The notes: generated from the sequence alone by a model not told the origin. Positions 1 to 5,665 are shown, counted from the first letter of the stretch. The stretch is 5,731 nt of DNA from an uncultured Clostridia bacterium (GCA_947631315.1 CANRLA010000079.1:1-5731); one strand, 5' to 3'. Program-made: numbers and translations.

Positions 1-8
1 AAATACTA

Positions 9-36
9 TTGAAAGTATCTGCTTGTTTTGTATTAT
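9..36 (+). promoter_or_regulatory. Possible promoter of the integrase gene
   Basis: TTGAAA at 9-14 and TATTAT at 31-36 are separated by 16 bases, a fair sigma-A match. This would give a leader of roughly 60 bases before the start codon at 105. The short inverted pair ATACT (3-7) and AGTAT (14-18) overlaps the -35 box and could be part of an operator. In DNA this AT-rich, such matches are common, so the call is tentative. Confidence 0.35.
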
Positions 37-104
37 ATATAAACGAGCCTTCAATTTCAATAGTTTTTGTAAAAAAAATTAAAGAAATTTGGAGGATTTT
101 TTAT

Positions 105-1199
105 ATGTTTACTTATACTGTTAGAAATGATGGTAGATTAATGAAAAAAATAGTCCATCAAGGTAAATCATATTACATTTATGCAAAAGATAAACAAGAA
201 TTAAAAGATAAATATATTGACTTACAATATAAAATTATGAGTAATAAAGTTATTGATAACAAATCTTTAACTTTCAAACAATATGCCGAAAATTGGTTTG
301 ATATTAATTGTACTATAAAAGAACTTGCTACTCAAATGAGCATCAAAAATAGATTAAAGCATATGTATGAATATATTGGAAATATAAAATTAGCAAATTT
401 AAAACCATATCATATTCAAGAAATGGTTACTTCAATGATTAAGGATGGATATACAGATTTAACTAAAAGAACTCTAATGGATTGTAAGAGAATATTAAAT
501 GATGCAGTAATTAATGATATAATTGGAAAAAATGTAGCACTTGGAATTAAAGTTCCTAAATTTGCAAAAAATGAGAAAAAGCCTCTTTCACTTAATCAAG
601 ATCAAAAAGTTTTAAAATTAGCACTAAATCATAAATATGGTTTATTTATACTAATACTAAGATATTGCGGATTAAGATGCGAAGAAGCTGTTGCTTTAAC
701 ATTAGATGACATAGATATAAAAAATAAAAAATTAACAGTAAATAAAGCTGTTTCTTTAGTAAAAAATCAACCTTTTCTTAAATCAACTAAAAACTTAAAA
801 AATAGGATTATTCCTATCCCTAATTTTATAATTCCTATATTAAAAGAAACTATTAAACAAAACAAATTAAATAATTGTAATTATCTTTTTCATAAAGAAA
901 CTAATTTAAAGAGTATGCTTACTAAACAAGCACTAAAAGGACATTTACAATCTTTTTTATATGAATTAAATAAAAATATAAAAAAGGAAGATGATAAAAT
1001 ACAATTTTCTTATCATCAATTAAGACATTCATATTGTACTATGCTCTATTATGCTGGAGTAAAAATAAAAAAAGCACAAGAATTAATGGGACATTCTTCT
1101 GCTAAAATGGTGTATGATATTTATGCACATTTAGATGAAGAAAGAGAAAATGCTAATCAGTTAATCAATAGTTATATATCTAATAATATTATAAAATAA
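105..1199 (+). CDS. Tyrosine recombinase (integrase) of an integrated mobile element
   Basis: Site-specific DNA integrase of the tyrosine recombinase family, expected to integrate and excise a genetic element. The start at 105 is chosen because GGAGG at 91-95 lies 9 bases upstream; the frame stays open back to a TTG at 9, but no such signal precedes it. The 364-residue product has the Tn916/phage-type three-part layout: an N-terminal arm-DNA-binding segment (about 5-48), a SAM-like core-binding domain (about 55-145) and a catalytic domain (about 165-345). All catalytic positions are visible: Arg191 in GLRCEEA, a beta-hairpin lysine (Lys226 or Lys229) before RIIPIP, His304 and Arg307 in HQLRH, His330 in LMGHSS, and the nucleophile Tyr340 in DIYAHL. 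The protein looks intact and active. Its 3' end abuts direct repeats and a broken tRNA-Thr, as expected for int next to its attachment site. Family call is secure; the type of element (prophage or ICE) cannot be told. Confidence 0.95.
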   Translation: MFTYTVRNDGRLMKKIVHQGKSYYIYAKDKQELKDKYIDLQYKIMSNKVIDNKSLTFKQYAENWFDINCTIKELATQMSIKNRLKHMYEYIGNIKLANLKPYHIQEMVTSMIKDGYTDLTKRTLMDCKRILNDAVINDIIGKNVALGIKVPKFAKNEKKPLSLNQDQKVLKLALNHKYGLFILILRYCGLRCEEAVALTLDDIDIKNKKLTVNKAVSLVKNQPFLKSTKNLKNRIIPIPNFIIPILKETIKQNKLNNCNYLFHKETNLKSMLTKQALKGHLQSFLYELNKNIKKEDDKIQFSYHQLRHSYCTMLYYAGVKIKKAQELMGHSSAKMVYDIYAHLDEERENANQLINSYISNNIIK

Positions 1200-1221
1200 A
1201 GTTGTCAAAAAAGTTGTCAAA
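1198..1221. repeat. Two tandem copies of AAAGTTGTCAAA, candidate integrase arm sites
   Basis: The 12-mer AAAGTTGTCAAA occurs exactly at 1198-1209 and directly afterwards at 1210-1221, starting within the stop codon of the integrase gene. A third exact copy lies at 1331-1342, beyond the broken tRNA. Tyrosine integrases of the Tn916/lambda type bind short direct repeats (arm-type sites) next to the recombination core, and the position here fits that role. The function is inferred; the repeats themselves are exact. Confidence 0.6.
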
Positions 1222-1228
1222 ATTTAAA

Positions 1229-1265
1229 AGAAGTAGTTTGTATATACTTAAAACAAGCTACTTTT
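1229..1265 (+). terminator. Hairpin downstream of the integrase, possible terminator
   Basis: AAGTAGTTTG at 1231-1240 pairs with CAAGCTACTT at 1254-1263 (one G-U wobble), and the stem extends weakly to 1229 and 1265. The loop is 13 bases. The stem is AT-rich and its T run is short and partly inside the stem, so termination would be weak. It might instead be a structural part of the attachment region. Confidence 0.4.
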
Positions 1266-1282
1266 AACTATTTATGTATTTT

Positions 1283-1322
1283 CCTTACCAAGGCTGCACT
1301 CTATCGACTGAGCTACATAGGC
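1283..1322 (-). pseudogene. 5' half of a tRNA-Thr(GGU) gene, probable attachment-site remnant
   Basis: Read on the minus strand from 1322, the sequence folds as the first 40 positions of a tRNA: acceptor strand GCCTATG, TA, D-stem GCTC with GAGT, anticodon stem CAGCC, loop TTGGTAA (anticodon GGT, threonine), then only GG of the 3' anticodon stem. After position 40 it turns into AT-rich DNA with no T-arm or 3' acceptor strand. Position 19 is A instead of the near-invariant G, and base 25 gives a G-U pair, suggesting decay. The fragment has the same orientation as sigH and starts 48 bases after the sigH stop codon. The break at the anticodon loop, next to an integrase gene, is typical of tyrosine recombinase integration. 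An intact tRNA-Thr may have been rebuilt at the other end of the element, outside the window. Confidence 0.8.
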
Positions 1323-1330
1323 ATAAATTG

Positions 1331-1342
1331 AAAGTTGTCAAA
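1331..1342. repeat. Third copy of AAAGTTGTCAAA
   Basis: An exact third copy of the 12-mer at 1198-1221, in the same orientation but on the far (sigH) side of the tRNA fragment. Repeats on both sides of a core are typical of an attP-like site. If the DNA right of 1322 is purely chromosomal, this copy is unexpected. Confidence 0.5.
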
Positions 1343-1370
1343 TTTATTTTACTAACATTAAATTAACATT

Positions 1371-2024
1371 TTAATTTAAATTATCTATATTTTTTGCAGT
1401 CTTCTTCCTTATTCTTTGTATTGCATTATCTATTGATTTAACTGGTGAATTTAGGCTTTCTGCTATTTGTACATAACTTTGTCCTTCAATATATTTATTT
1501 AACACTTGCTTTTCAAATGAGCTTAAAGATTTATTGATTGTTTTTTCAACATTTTCTATGTATTCATTTTTTGTTATTGTGTCTAATGGGTCTTCAATGG
1601 TATTTAAGTCCAATATATCAATAAGAGGATTCTCTATCTCCCCTTCCTCATTTTCATAATTTGAATTATTTAATGATACATATGAATTAAGCGGTAAATG
1701 TTTTTGTCTGTTAGAACCTTTTATTGCGGTAATTAACTGTCTTTCAATACACATATTTGCAAAACTTTTAAAAGAATTATCTTTTTCGTCACTATAGCTT
1801 TTTATAGCCTTAAATAAGCCTATTAACCCCTCTTGTATAAGGTCTTCCTTTTCTGCTCCATTTAAATAATATTTGCTTACTTTCATATTGACAGTTTCTT
1901 TATATCTTTCTATCAAACTCTCTAATGCGAACTTATCTTCTTTTTTTGCTAGTTTAATAAGGTCATCATCTGTCATTTTTTCATAATTTATTCTTTTAGA
2001 AAAGAATACATTGCCGCTCATCAT
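1371..2024 (-). CDS. sigH: RNA polymerase sporulation sigma factor SigH (Spo0H)
   Basis: Sigma-70 family factor of 217 residues (B. subtilis SigH is about 218) that directs RNA polymerase to promoters of the transition to stationary phase and early sporulation. The sequence matches SigH along its length: region 2 holds DLIQEGLIGLFKAI (61-74) and SFKSFANMCIERQ (84-96), followed by the SigH-typical NRQKHLPLNSYVSL (105-118); an acidic linker follows at about 125-150; region 4 has EGQSYVQIAESLN (180-192) and the helix-turn-helix VKSIDNAIQRIRKK (195-208). AAGGAG at 2038-2043 precedes two adjacent ATG codons (2024 and 2021) by 13 or 16 bases, so the exact start is uncertain by one residue. A perfect sigma-A promoter lies upstream. 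In B. subtilis sigH lies just upstream of the rpmG-secE-nusG cluster; here a broken tRNA and an integrase gene follow instead. Confidence 0.96.
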   Translation of the reverse strand: MMSGNVFFSKRINYEKMTDDDLIKLAKKEDKFALESLIERYKETVNMKVSKYYLNGAEKEDLIQEGLIGLFKAIKSYSDEKDNSFKSFANMCIERQLITAIKGSNRQKHLPLNSYVSLNNSNYENEEGEIENPLIDILDLNTIEDPLDTITKNEYIENVEKTINKSLSSFEKQVLNKYIEGQSYVQIAESLNSPVKSIDNAIQRIRKKTAKNIDNLN

Positions 2025-2061
2025 CTTATATTATGCTCTCCTTATGCCTGTTTTCTGACTT

Positions 2062-2090
2062 ATTATATTTATAAAAATGCATAATGTCAA
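2062..2090 (-). promoter_or_regulatory. Consensus sigma-A promoter of sigH
   Basis: On the minus strand, TTGACA (2090-2085) and TATAAT (2067-2062) are separated by exactly 17 bases, a perfect match to the housekeeping consensus. Transcription would start near 2055, giving a leader of about 30 bases. No spacing is left for a large regulatory structure. Confidence 0.9.
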
Positions 2091-2097
2091 TATTTTG

Positions 2098-2126
2098 TTG
2101 CCATTTTCTTATAAATATATTATAAT
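2098..2126 (+). promoter_or_regulatory. Sigma-A promoter of rqcH
   Basis: TTGCCA at 2098-2103 and TATAAT at 2121-2126 are separated by 17 bases. The start site would be near 2133, giving a leader of about 96 bases. Its -35 box lies only 7 bases from the -35 box of the divergent sigH promoter, so the two polymerase footprints overlap and the two genes may compete or share a regulator. Confidence 0.85.
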
Positions 2127-2187
2127 ACAATGGATTTAGAAGTAATAACTTTCATACAATTTAACTTTTTATAATTATTTCTTAAAA

Positions 2188-2228
2188 AAGGAGGATATGC
2201 TAGCTACAAACTAGCATAAAAAGTAAAG
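2188..2228 (+). promoter_or_regulatory. Shine-Dalgarno separated from the rqcH start by a hairpin
   Basis: A full AAGGAGG at 2188-2194 lies 34 bases before the ATG at 2229, far beyond usual spacing. Between them TATGCTAG (2196-2203) pairs perfectly with CTAGCATA (2211-2218) around a 7-base loop. Folding removes 23 bases and leaves an effective spacing of about 11. No closer Shine-Dalgarno exists, and a stop codon at 2217-2219 in the rqcH frame excludes an upstream start. An ATG at 2197 opens a five-codon frame (MLATN, stop at 2212-2214) inside the hairpin, only 2 bases after the Shine-Dalgarno. Confidence 0.75.
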
Positions 2229-3968
2229 ATGGCTTTTGATGGAATCACTTTAAAAAAGATAATTTGCGAGATGCAAATTCTCGTAAATGGAAAGGTTAAT
2301 TCTATTTATATACCAACATCTAACAATATTGTAATTGGTATATATAATGGTGCACATTATGCATTAAATATTGATACATCTGCAAGTAACTATAGAATAA
2401 ACTTAACAACAAAATCTAAATCTAACCCTCTAGTTGCGCCTAATTTTTGTATGTTACTTAGGAAGTTTTTAATAAATAGTAAAATATCTAAAATATATAT
2501 GCATGGATTAGAAAGAATTTGTTTTATCGACTTTGAATGTTTTAATGAAATGAATGATAAGGTAACTAGAACTTTAGTAATTGAACTTATGGGAAAATAT
2601 AGTAATGTAACATTGCTCAATGAAAATGGTACAATTATTGATGCTCTTAAAAAATTTGATGGTGATGGAAATTCAAGAAGTATTATGCCTGCTAGAAAAT
2701 ACACTACCCCTACCTCAGATAAAAAGGAATTTACTCAAATATCTGAAAAAGAATTTATAGATTTAGTTGAAAAATCTGAATATAAAACTTTAAATACAGC
2801 CATTCCTAATTTAATAAACGGAATTTGTAAGCAGTTTATTAATTCTGCCATTGAACATTTAAGTTTATCAAATACTCTTTCTAGTTCTAGTTTGAGTACA
2901 TTGTACAAATATATTAATTCTATTTTAAATAATAATTGTGAAAAATCATATATAGATAGCTATAAAGATAATTACTCTGTTTTTCTTGCAGATGATGTAA
3001 AAGATAATTTAAGTAGCAACTTTTTTATTGATGATTTTTATCACAGTAAGTTATTAAATGAAGAATATATTGCTTATAGAAATAATATTTTAAAAGTCCT
3101 TAGTATGACATTAGATAAAATCGTAAGAAAATTAGAGAACATAGATGATAAAATTGCAAAAGCACAAAATATGGATACTTATAAAATGTATGGTGAACTT
3201 TTAATTTCTAATATTTACAGATTTACTGAAGATTATGAGAAGGCAAAAAATAATCAAAATTTAATATTGATTACAGATAATACAAAATTTGTTGAGCTTG
3301 AGAATTTTTACGATGATAATAAATTGGTAAAGATTGAAATTGAGCCTAATATTTCAATTTCAAAAAATGCTGAGAAATATTTCAAAAAATACAATAAAGC
3401 CAAAAATACTATTGAAGTTACGAATATACAAAAAATTGAAACCCAAAAAGAATTAAATTATATTGAGTCATTAGTTTATTCAATAGATAATTGTAAAACA
3501 ATTGAAGATGTTGATGATATTTATAATGAATTATCTGAAAATATATTATTTAGTAATGTTAATTTTAAGAATAAATCTCATAACCGTAAAAAAAAGGAAA
3601 ATGACAATACTCTCAATAATTTTATGAGATTTAGAGTTGATGATTTTGATTTTTTTGTAGGAAAAAATAATAAGCAAAATGACTATCTAACTTTAAAAGT
3701 TGCAAATCCAAATGACCTTTGGTTTCATACTAAAGATATTCACGGTAGCCATGCTATTTTAAGATGTAATGGTATAACTCCTAAAATTGAAACAATTACA
3801 AAATGTGCTGAAGTTGCTGCCTATTATAGTAAAGCTAAATTTTCTTCACATGTTCCTGTTGACTACACTTTAGTAAAAAATGTCAAAAAGCCAAATGGTT
3901 CCGCTCCTGGTTTTGTTATATATACAACTAACAAAACAATATATGTTAATCCTAGTTCTAATATATAA
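2229..3968 (+). CDS. rqcH: Rqc2/NEMF-family ribosome quality control protein RqcH (NFACT; FbpA-like)
   Basis: Complete 579-residue NFACT protein (B. subtilis RqcH is about 570). The family binds stalled 50S subunits carrying peptidyl-tRNA and, with RqcP, adds C-terminal alanine tails that mark the nascent chain for degradation; it acts in the cytoplasm. The start MAFDGITL is canonical. The NFACT-N domain carries NFCMLLRK (72-79), GLERICFIDFE (93-103) and VIELMGKYSN (117-126); the helix-hairpin-helix and coiled-coil middle covers about 180-440, with a helical stretch near 285-340; the NFACT-R domain (about 465-579) contains DLWFHTKDIHGSHA (496-509) and ends in GFVIYTTNKTIYVNP. In B. subtilis an Asp-Arg pair (D97/R98) is needed for tailing; here the aligned pair is Glu95-Arg96, a conservative change that I believe also occurs in other clostridial members. 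The older name FbpA (fibronectin-binding) reflects a claimed surface role. Monocistronic, with its own promoter, an unusual translation leader and a convergent downstream neighbour. Confidence 0.95.
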   Translation: MAFDGITLKKIICEMQILVNGKVNSIYIPTSNNIVIGIYNGAHYALNIDTSASNYRINLTTKSKSNPLVAPNFCMLLRKFLINSKISKIYMHGLERICFIDFECFNEMNDKVTRTLVIELMGKYSNVTLLNENGTIIDALKKFDGDGNSRSIMPARKYTTPTSDKKEFTQISEKEFIDLVEKSEYKTLNTAIPNLINGICKQFINSAIEHLSLSNTLSSSSLSTLYKYINSILNNNCEKSYIDSYKDNYSVFLADDVKDNLSSNFFIDDFYHSKLLNEEYIAYRNNILKVLSMTLDKIVRKLENIDDKIAKAQNMDTYKMYGELLISNIYRFTEDYEKAKNNQNLILITDNTKFVELENFYDDNKLVKIEIEPNISISKNAEKYFKKYNKAKNTIEVTNIQKIETQKELNYIESLVYSIDNCKTIEDVDDIYNELSENILFSNVNFKNKSHNRKKKENDNTLNNFMRFRVDDFDFFVGKNNKQNDYLTLKVANPNDLWFHTKDIHGSHAILRCNGITPKIETITKCAEVAAYYSKAKFSSHVPVDYTLVKNVKKPNGSAPGFVIYTTNKTIYVNPSSNI

Positions 3969-4030
3969 TTACTAAAAATTTTACTTTACACTTCATACAT
4001 ATATTTTTAAGAAAAAAATGTATACCACGC

Positions 4031-4086
4031 AAAAGGTGCGTTTGAATCGTCCTGTTCTTTAACAGAAATAACCCAAACGCACTTTT
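4031..4086. terminator. Large inverted repeat between convergent genes, likely bidirectional terminator
   Basis: GTGCGTTTG at 4036-4044 pairs with CAAACGCAC at 4074-4082, and AAAA (4031-4034) pairs with TTTT (4083-4086) around one bulged G. Inside the 29-base loop a second small hairpin, CTGTT (4052-4056) with AACAG (4061-4065), can form. T runs follow the stem on both strands, so it could end both rqcH (plus) and the prepilin/FGE gene (minus). The stem is clearly richer in GC than surrounding DNA. DGR target genes often have a hairpin just after the variable region, an alternative role. Confidence 0.65.
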
Positions 4087-4094
4087 CCGGTCGG

Positions 4095-4110
4095 ATGCCA
4101 AAGGCATTTT
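4095..4110 (+). terminator. Small hairpin with T run
   Basis: ATGCC (4095-4099), a three-base loop and GGCAT (4103-4107) followed by TTT form a minimal intrinsic terminator shape in the plus direction, just after the larger inverted repeat. The stem is only 5 base pairs, so it is at best a backup. Confidence 0.35.
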
Positions 4111-4147
4111 ATCAAAATAATGACTCAATTTACACGCTCTATTACGC

Positions 4148-5563
4148 TTACAACCAATTTCTATTTTTTTTGTATACGTCTCTTCGAACGCACAGAGCTA
4201 CTTCAAATACATAAGTGGACGGAACCCGATGGTATCTCTCTTCGTATGTCGATTTCTGATCTTCGCGATAAGCAGTGAACCAGTTGCTATATTGGAAACT
4301 ACCACCTCGAAAAACGCAACTGAAGTTGACGCCAACGTTAACGTTAGTGTACGTAGAATATTCCGTTGTCCATTCGATTAAATTTCCCGCCATATCAAAT
4401 ATATGACACTTTTCATCTCCTGTTTCTCCCGTATTCTCTAAACTTGAATTCGGACTTGTCGCATTTGCATAATTTTTATTGTCCTCTTTCATTTCTCGAA
4501 TATATACTATCGCTGTATCCCACGCATAACTATTGACTAAATCACTTTCTACATATTTCGCCTCGTCATCTTCACCTAATTCATACATATTTTGACTTAC
4601 TTTTGAGGCTACTGGCTGTGTGATAAAATTCCATAACGCGTTCGAATCTTCATCCATCATTGAAATATCATAACTCTTTGATACTTGCACTAGTGGCTTA
4701 TAATCACCTTCTGTACTTCCACTTCCAAAACTCGCCTCATATCTCGCTATATAATAACCATGATTTTTATTCACACTATCTACAAAGGCTTCTAAATTTT
4801 TTGCTTTCGCATTATCACCGTTTACTTTTGTGTTTTCTTTATAATACTCATCAATTACAAAATTAGCATCATCTTCTCCACAATCTGAGCCTTTTTGTTT
4901 CAATGTCGGTGTTCCAGGAGTTTGTTCACTAGAACCTGCAAATGTATACCTTCCTAGTGTTATTTCTACTGTTTTTCCTTCTTCTACTGTAATTAAATTG
5001 TCTTCATTATTAGCACCGTTTTGATCTGTACCTCCATTTACATTACTCACTGGTATCCATACAAATTGATTTCCATCACTATCTTCTATTACTATTCCTT
5101 CTTGTACTGTTATTCCTGAATCTGATGCTATATGAAATTTTCCTGGTATTACTACTTTATTTCCATTTCCATCTGTTACTGTTGTTGTATTTTCAAATGT
5201 ATAGTCTTTACTCTTGGCATCTTGTATTGTTGTCGGTGTTCCTTCTGTTGGTGTTGGACTAACTGTTGATGGATTTCCACTTCCATACTTGTCCATTTCT
5301 TTTTCTATATCTGTTATTAATCCTTCTTCATTTGTTTGGGCTTGTTTATATTTTTCTGACCCTCCTTTTGCTTTTTCAAATAATCCTCCATCTGATAATG
5401 CTATATTCAATGTTACTCCTGCCAATATCAACAAGATTATTATGGTTACTACTAGGGCTATTAGTGTAATTCCTCTTTCTCTTATTTTTTCCCTTTTTGT
5501 TCTACTTAATTTTAAATTCTCACTTTCTTCGTTCAACTTTTCTTTCATTAGTTTTTTTGGCAT
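4148..5563 (-). CDS. Prepilin-like surface protein with FGE/SUMF1-like C-type lectin domain, 3' end probably frameshifted
   Basis: The open frame encodes 471 residues. A charged leader of about 31 residues ends in RERG, followed by ITLIALVVTIIILLILAGV: a type IV prepilin-like cleavage site (after Gly31) and one membrane helix (32-55). The usual Glu at mature position 5 is Ala36. A linker rich in Thr, Pro and Ser (96-115) leads to a formylglycine-generating-enzyme-like (SUMF1) domain: GNQFVWIPV (164-172), NHGYYIARYEAS (267-278), SYAWDTAIVYI (345-355), CHIFDMAGNLIEWT (386-399), CVFRGGSF (416-423). In this family such domains are C-type lectin folds, often DGR-diversified ligand binders, rather than enzymes; no catalytic cysteine pair is evident. 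AAGGAG (5573-5578) sits 9 bases before the ATG. After about residue 443 the frame is probably wrong: the +1 frame gives DTIGFRPLMYLK and a stop at 4198-4200. The corrected protein would have 455 residues. Probably a surface-exposed, pilus-like adhesin. Confidence 0.82.
   Translation of the reverse strand: MPKKLMKEKLNEESENLKLSRTKREKIRERGITLIALVVTIIILLILAGVTLNIALSDGGLFEKAKGGSEKYKQAQTNEEGLITDIEKEMDKYGSGNPSTVSPTPTEGTPTTIQDAKSKDYTFENTTTVTDGNGNKVVIPGKFHIASDSGITVQEGIVIEDSDGNQFVWIPVSNVNGGTDQNGANNEDNLITVEEGKTVEITLGRYTFAGSSEQTPGTPTLKQKGSDCGEDDANFVIDEYYKENTKVNGDNAKAKNLEAFVDSVNKNHGYYIARYEASFGSGSTEGDYKPLVQVSKSYDISMMDEDSNALWNFITQPVASKVSQNMYELGEDDEAKYVESDLVNSYAWDTAIVYIREMKEDNKNYANATSPNSSLENTGETGDEKCHIFDMAGNLIEWTTEYSTYTNVNVGVNFSCVFRGGSFQYSNWFTAYREDQKSTYEERYHRVPSTYVFEVALCVRRDVYKKNRNWL
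4198..4309 (-). other. Candidate variable region (RGGS to GFRP) containing a frameshift
   Basis: This is the stretch from Arg419 of RGGSF to the stop codon in the alternative frame. In FGE-type DGR targets the diversified segment lies between an RGGS-like motif and a terminal GFRP/GFRV motif. Frame 0 reads RGGSFQYSNWFTAYREDQ, as expected, but the ending IGFRP (codons at 4216-4230) is in the +1 frame. The switch falls in or near a GA tract (GAGAGA on the minus strand, 4235-4241). Adding one GA gives YEERDTIGFRPLMYLK; removing one base gives YEEDTIGFRPLMYLK. Variable-region status is inferred from the family; no template repeat is visible. Confidence 0.55.
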
Positions 5564-5636
5564 TTCATCTTTCTCCTTCTTATTTTTTCTTTTAGTATTT
5601 CCTCAATTTATGTTATTATTCTTTAGTGTTTTTTAC

Positions 5637-5665
5637 ATTTTAACAATCTTATTGAATTAAGTCAA
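5637..5665 (-). promoter_or_regulatory. Extended -10 promoter of the prepilin/FGE gene
   Basis: On the minus strand TTGACT (5665-5660) and TAAAAT (5642-5637) are 17 bases apart, and TGT just before the -10 box gives an extended -10 motif. The start site would be near 5630, with a leader of about 65 bases. The gene thus appears to be transcribed on its own by the housekeeping sigma factor. Confidence 0.8.

Noticed and set aside
9..104. Upstream extension of the integrase frame to a TTG at position 9
   Set aside because: The ATG at 105 has a strong GGAGG at good spacing and starts a normal arm-binding domain; the extra 32 residues have no family counterpart and overlap the likely promoter.
1358..1379. 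Inverted repeat TTAAATTA / TAATTTAA at the sigH stop codon as a terminator
   Set aside because: The arms contain only A and T and no T run follows a stable stem; expected by chance in such AT-rich DNA.
2197..2214. Five-codon leader peptide MLATN before rqcH
   Set aside because: Its ATG is only 2 bases from the Shine-Dalgarno, too close for efficient initiation, and it lies in the hairpin arm; kept as a remark rather than a gene.
2133..2228. Riboswitch or T-box in the rqcH leader
   Set aside because: About 96 bases with a single short hairpin; no T-box motif, no conserved riboswitch core and no terminator.
2390..2704. 104-codon open frame on the minus strand inside rqcH
   Set aside because: It is antisense to a conserved gene, has no visible ribosome binding site and matches no family; a shadow frame.
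4334..4345. AACGTT repeated twice as a binding site
   Set aside because: It lies in coding sequence (Asn-Val-Asn-Val) and is explained by the codons; no other copies seen.
4660..5660. Open frames on the plus strand opposite the prepilin/FGE gene (4660-4866, 5214-5660, 5266-5469)
   Set aside because: Their Leu-, Phe- and Ser-rich products are what the complement of an A-rich coding strand gives; no ribosome binding sites or recognisable domains.
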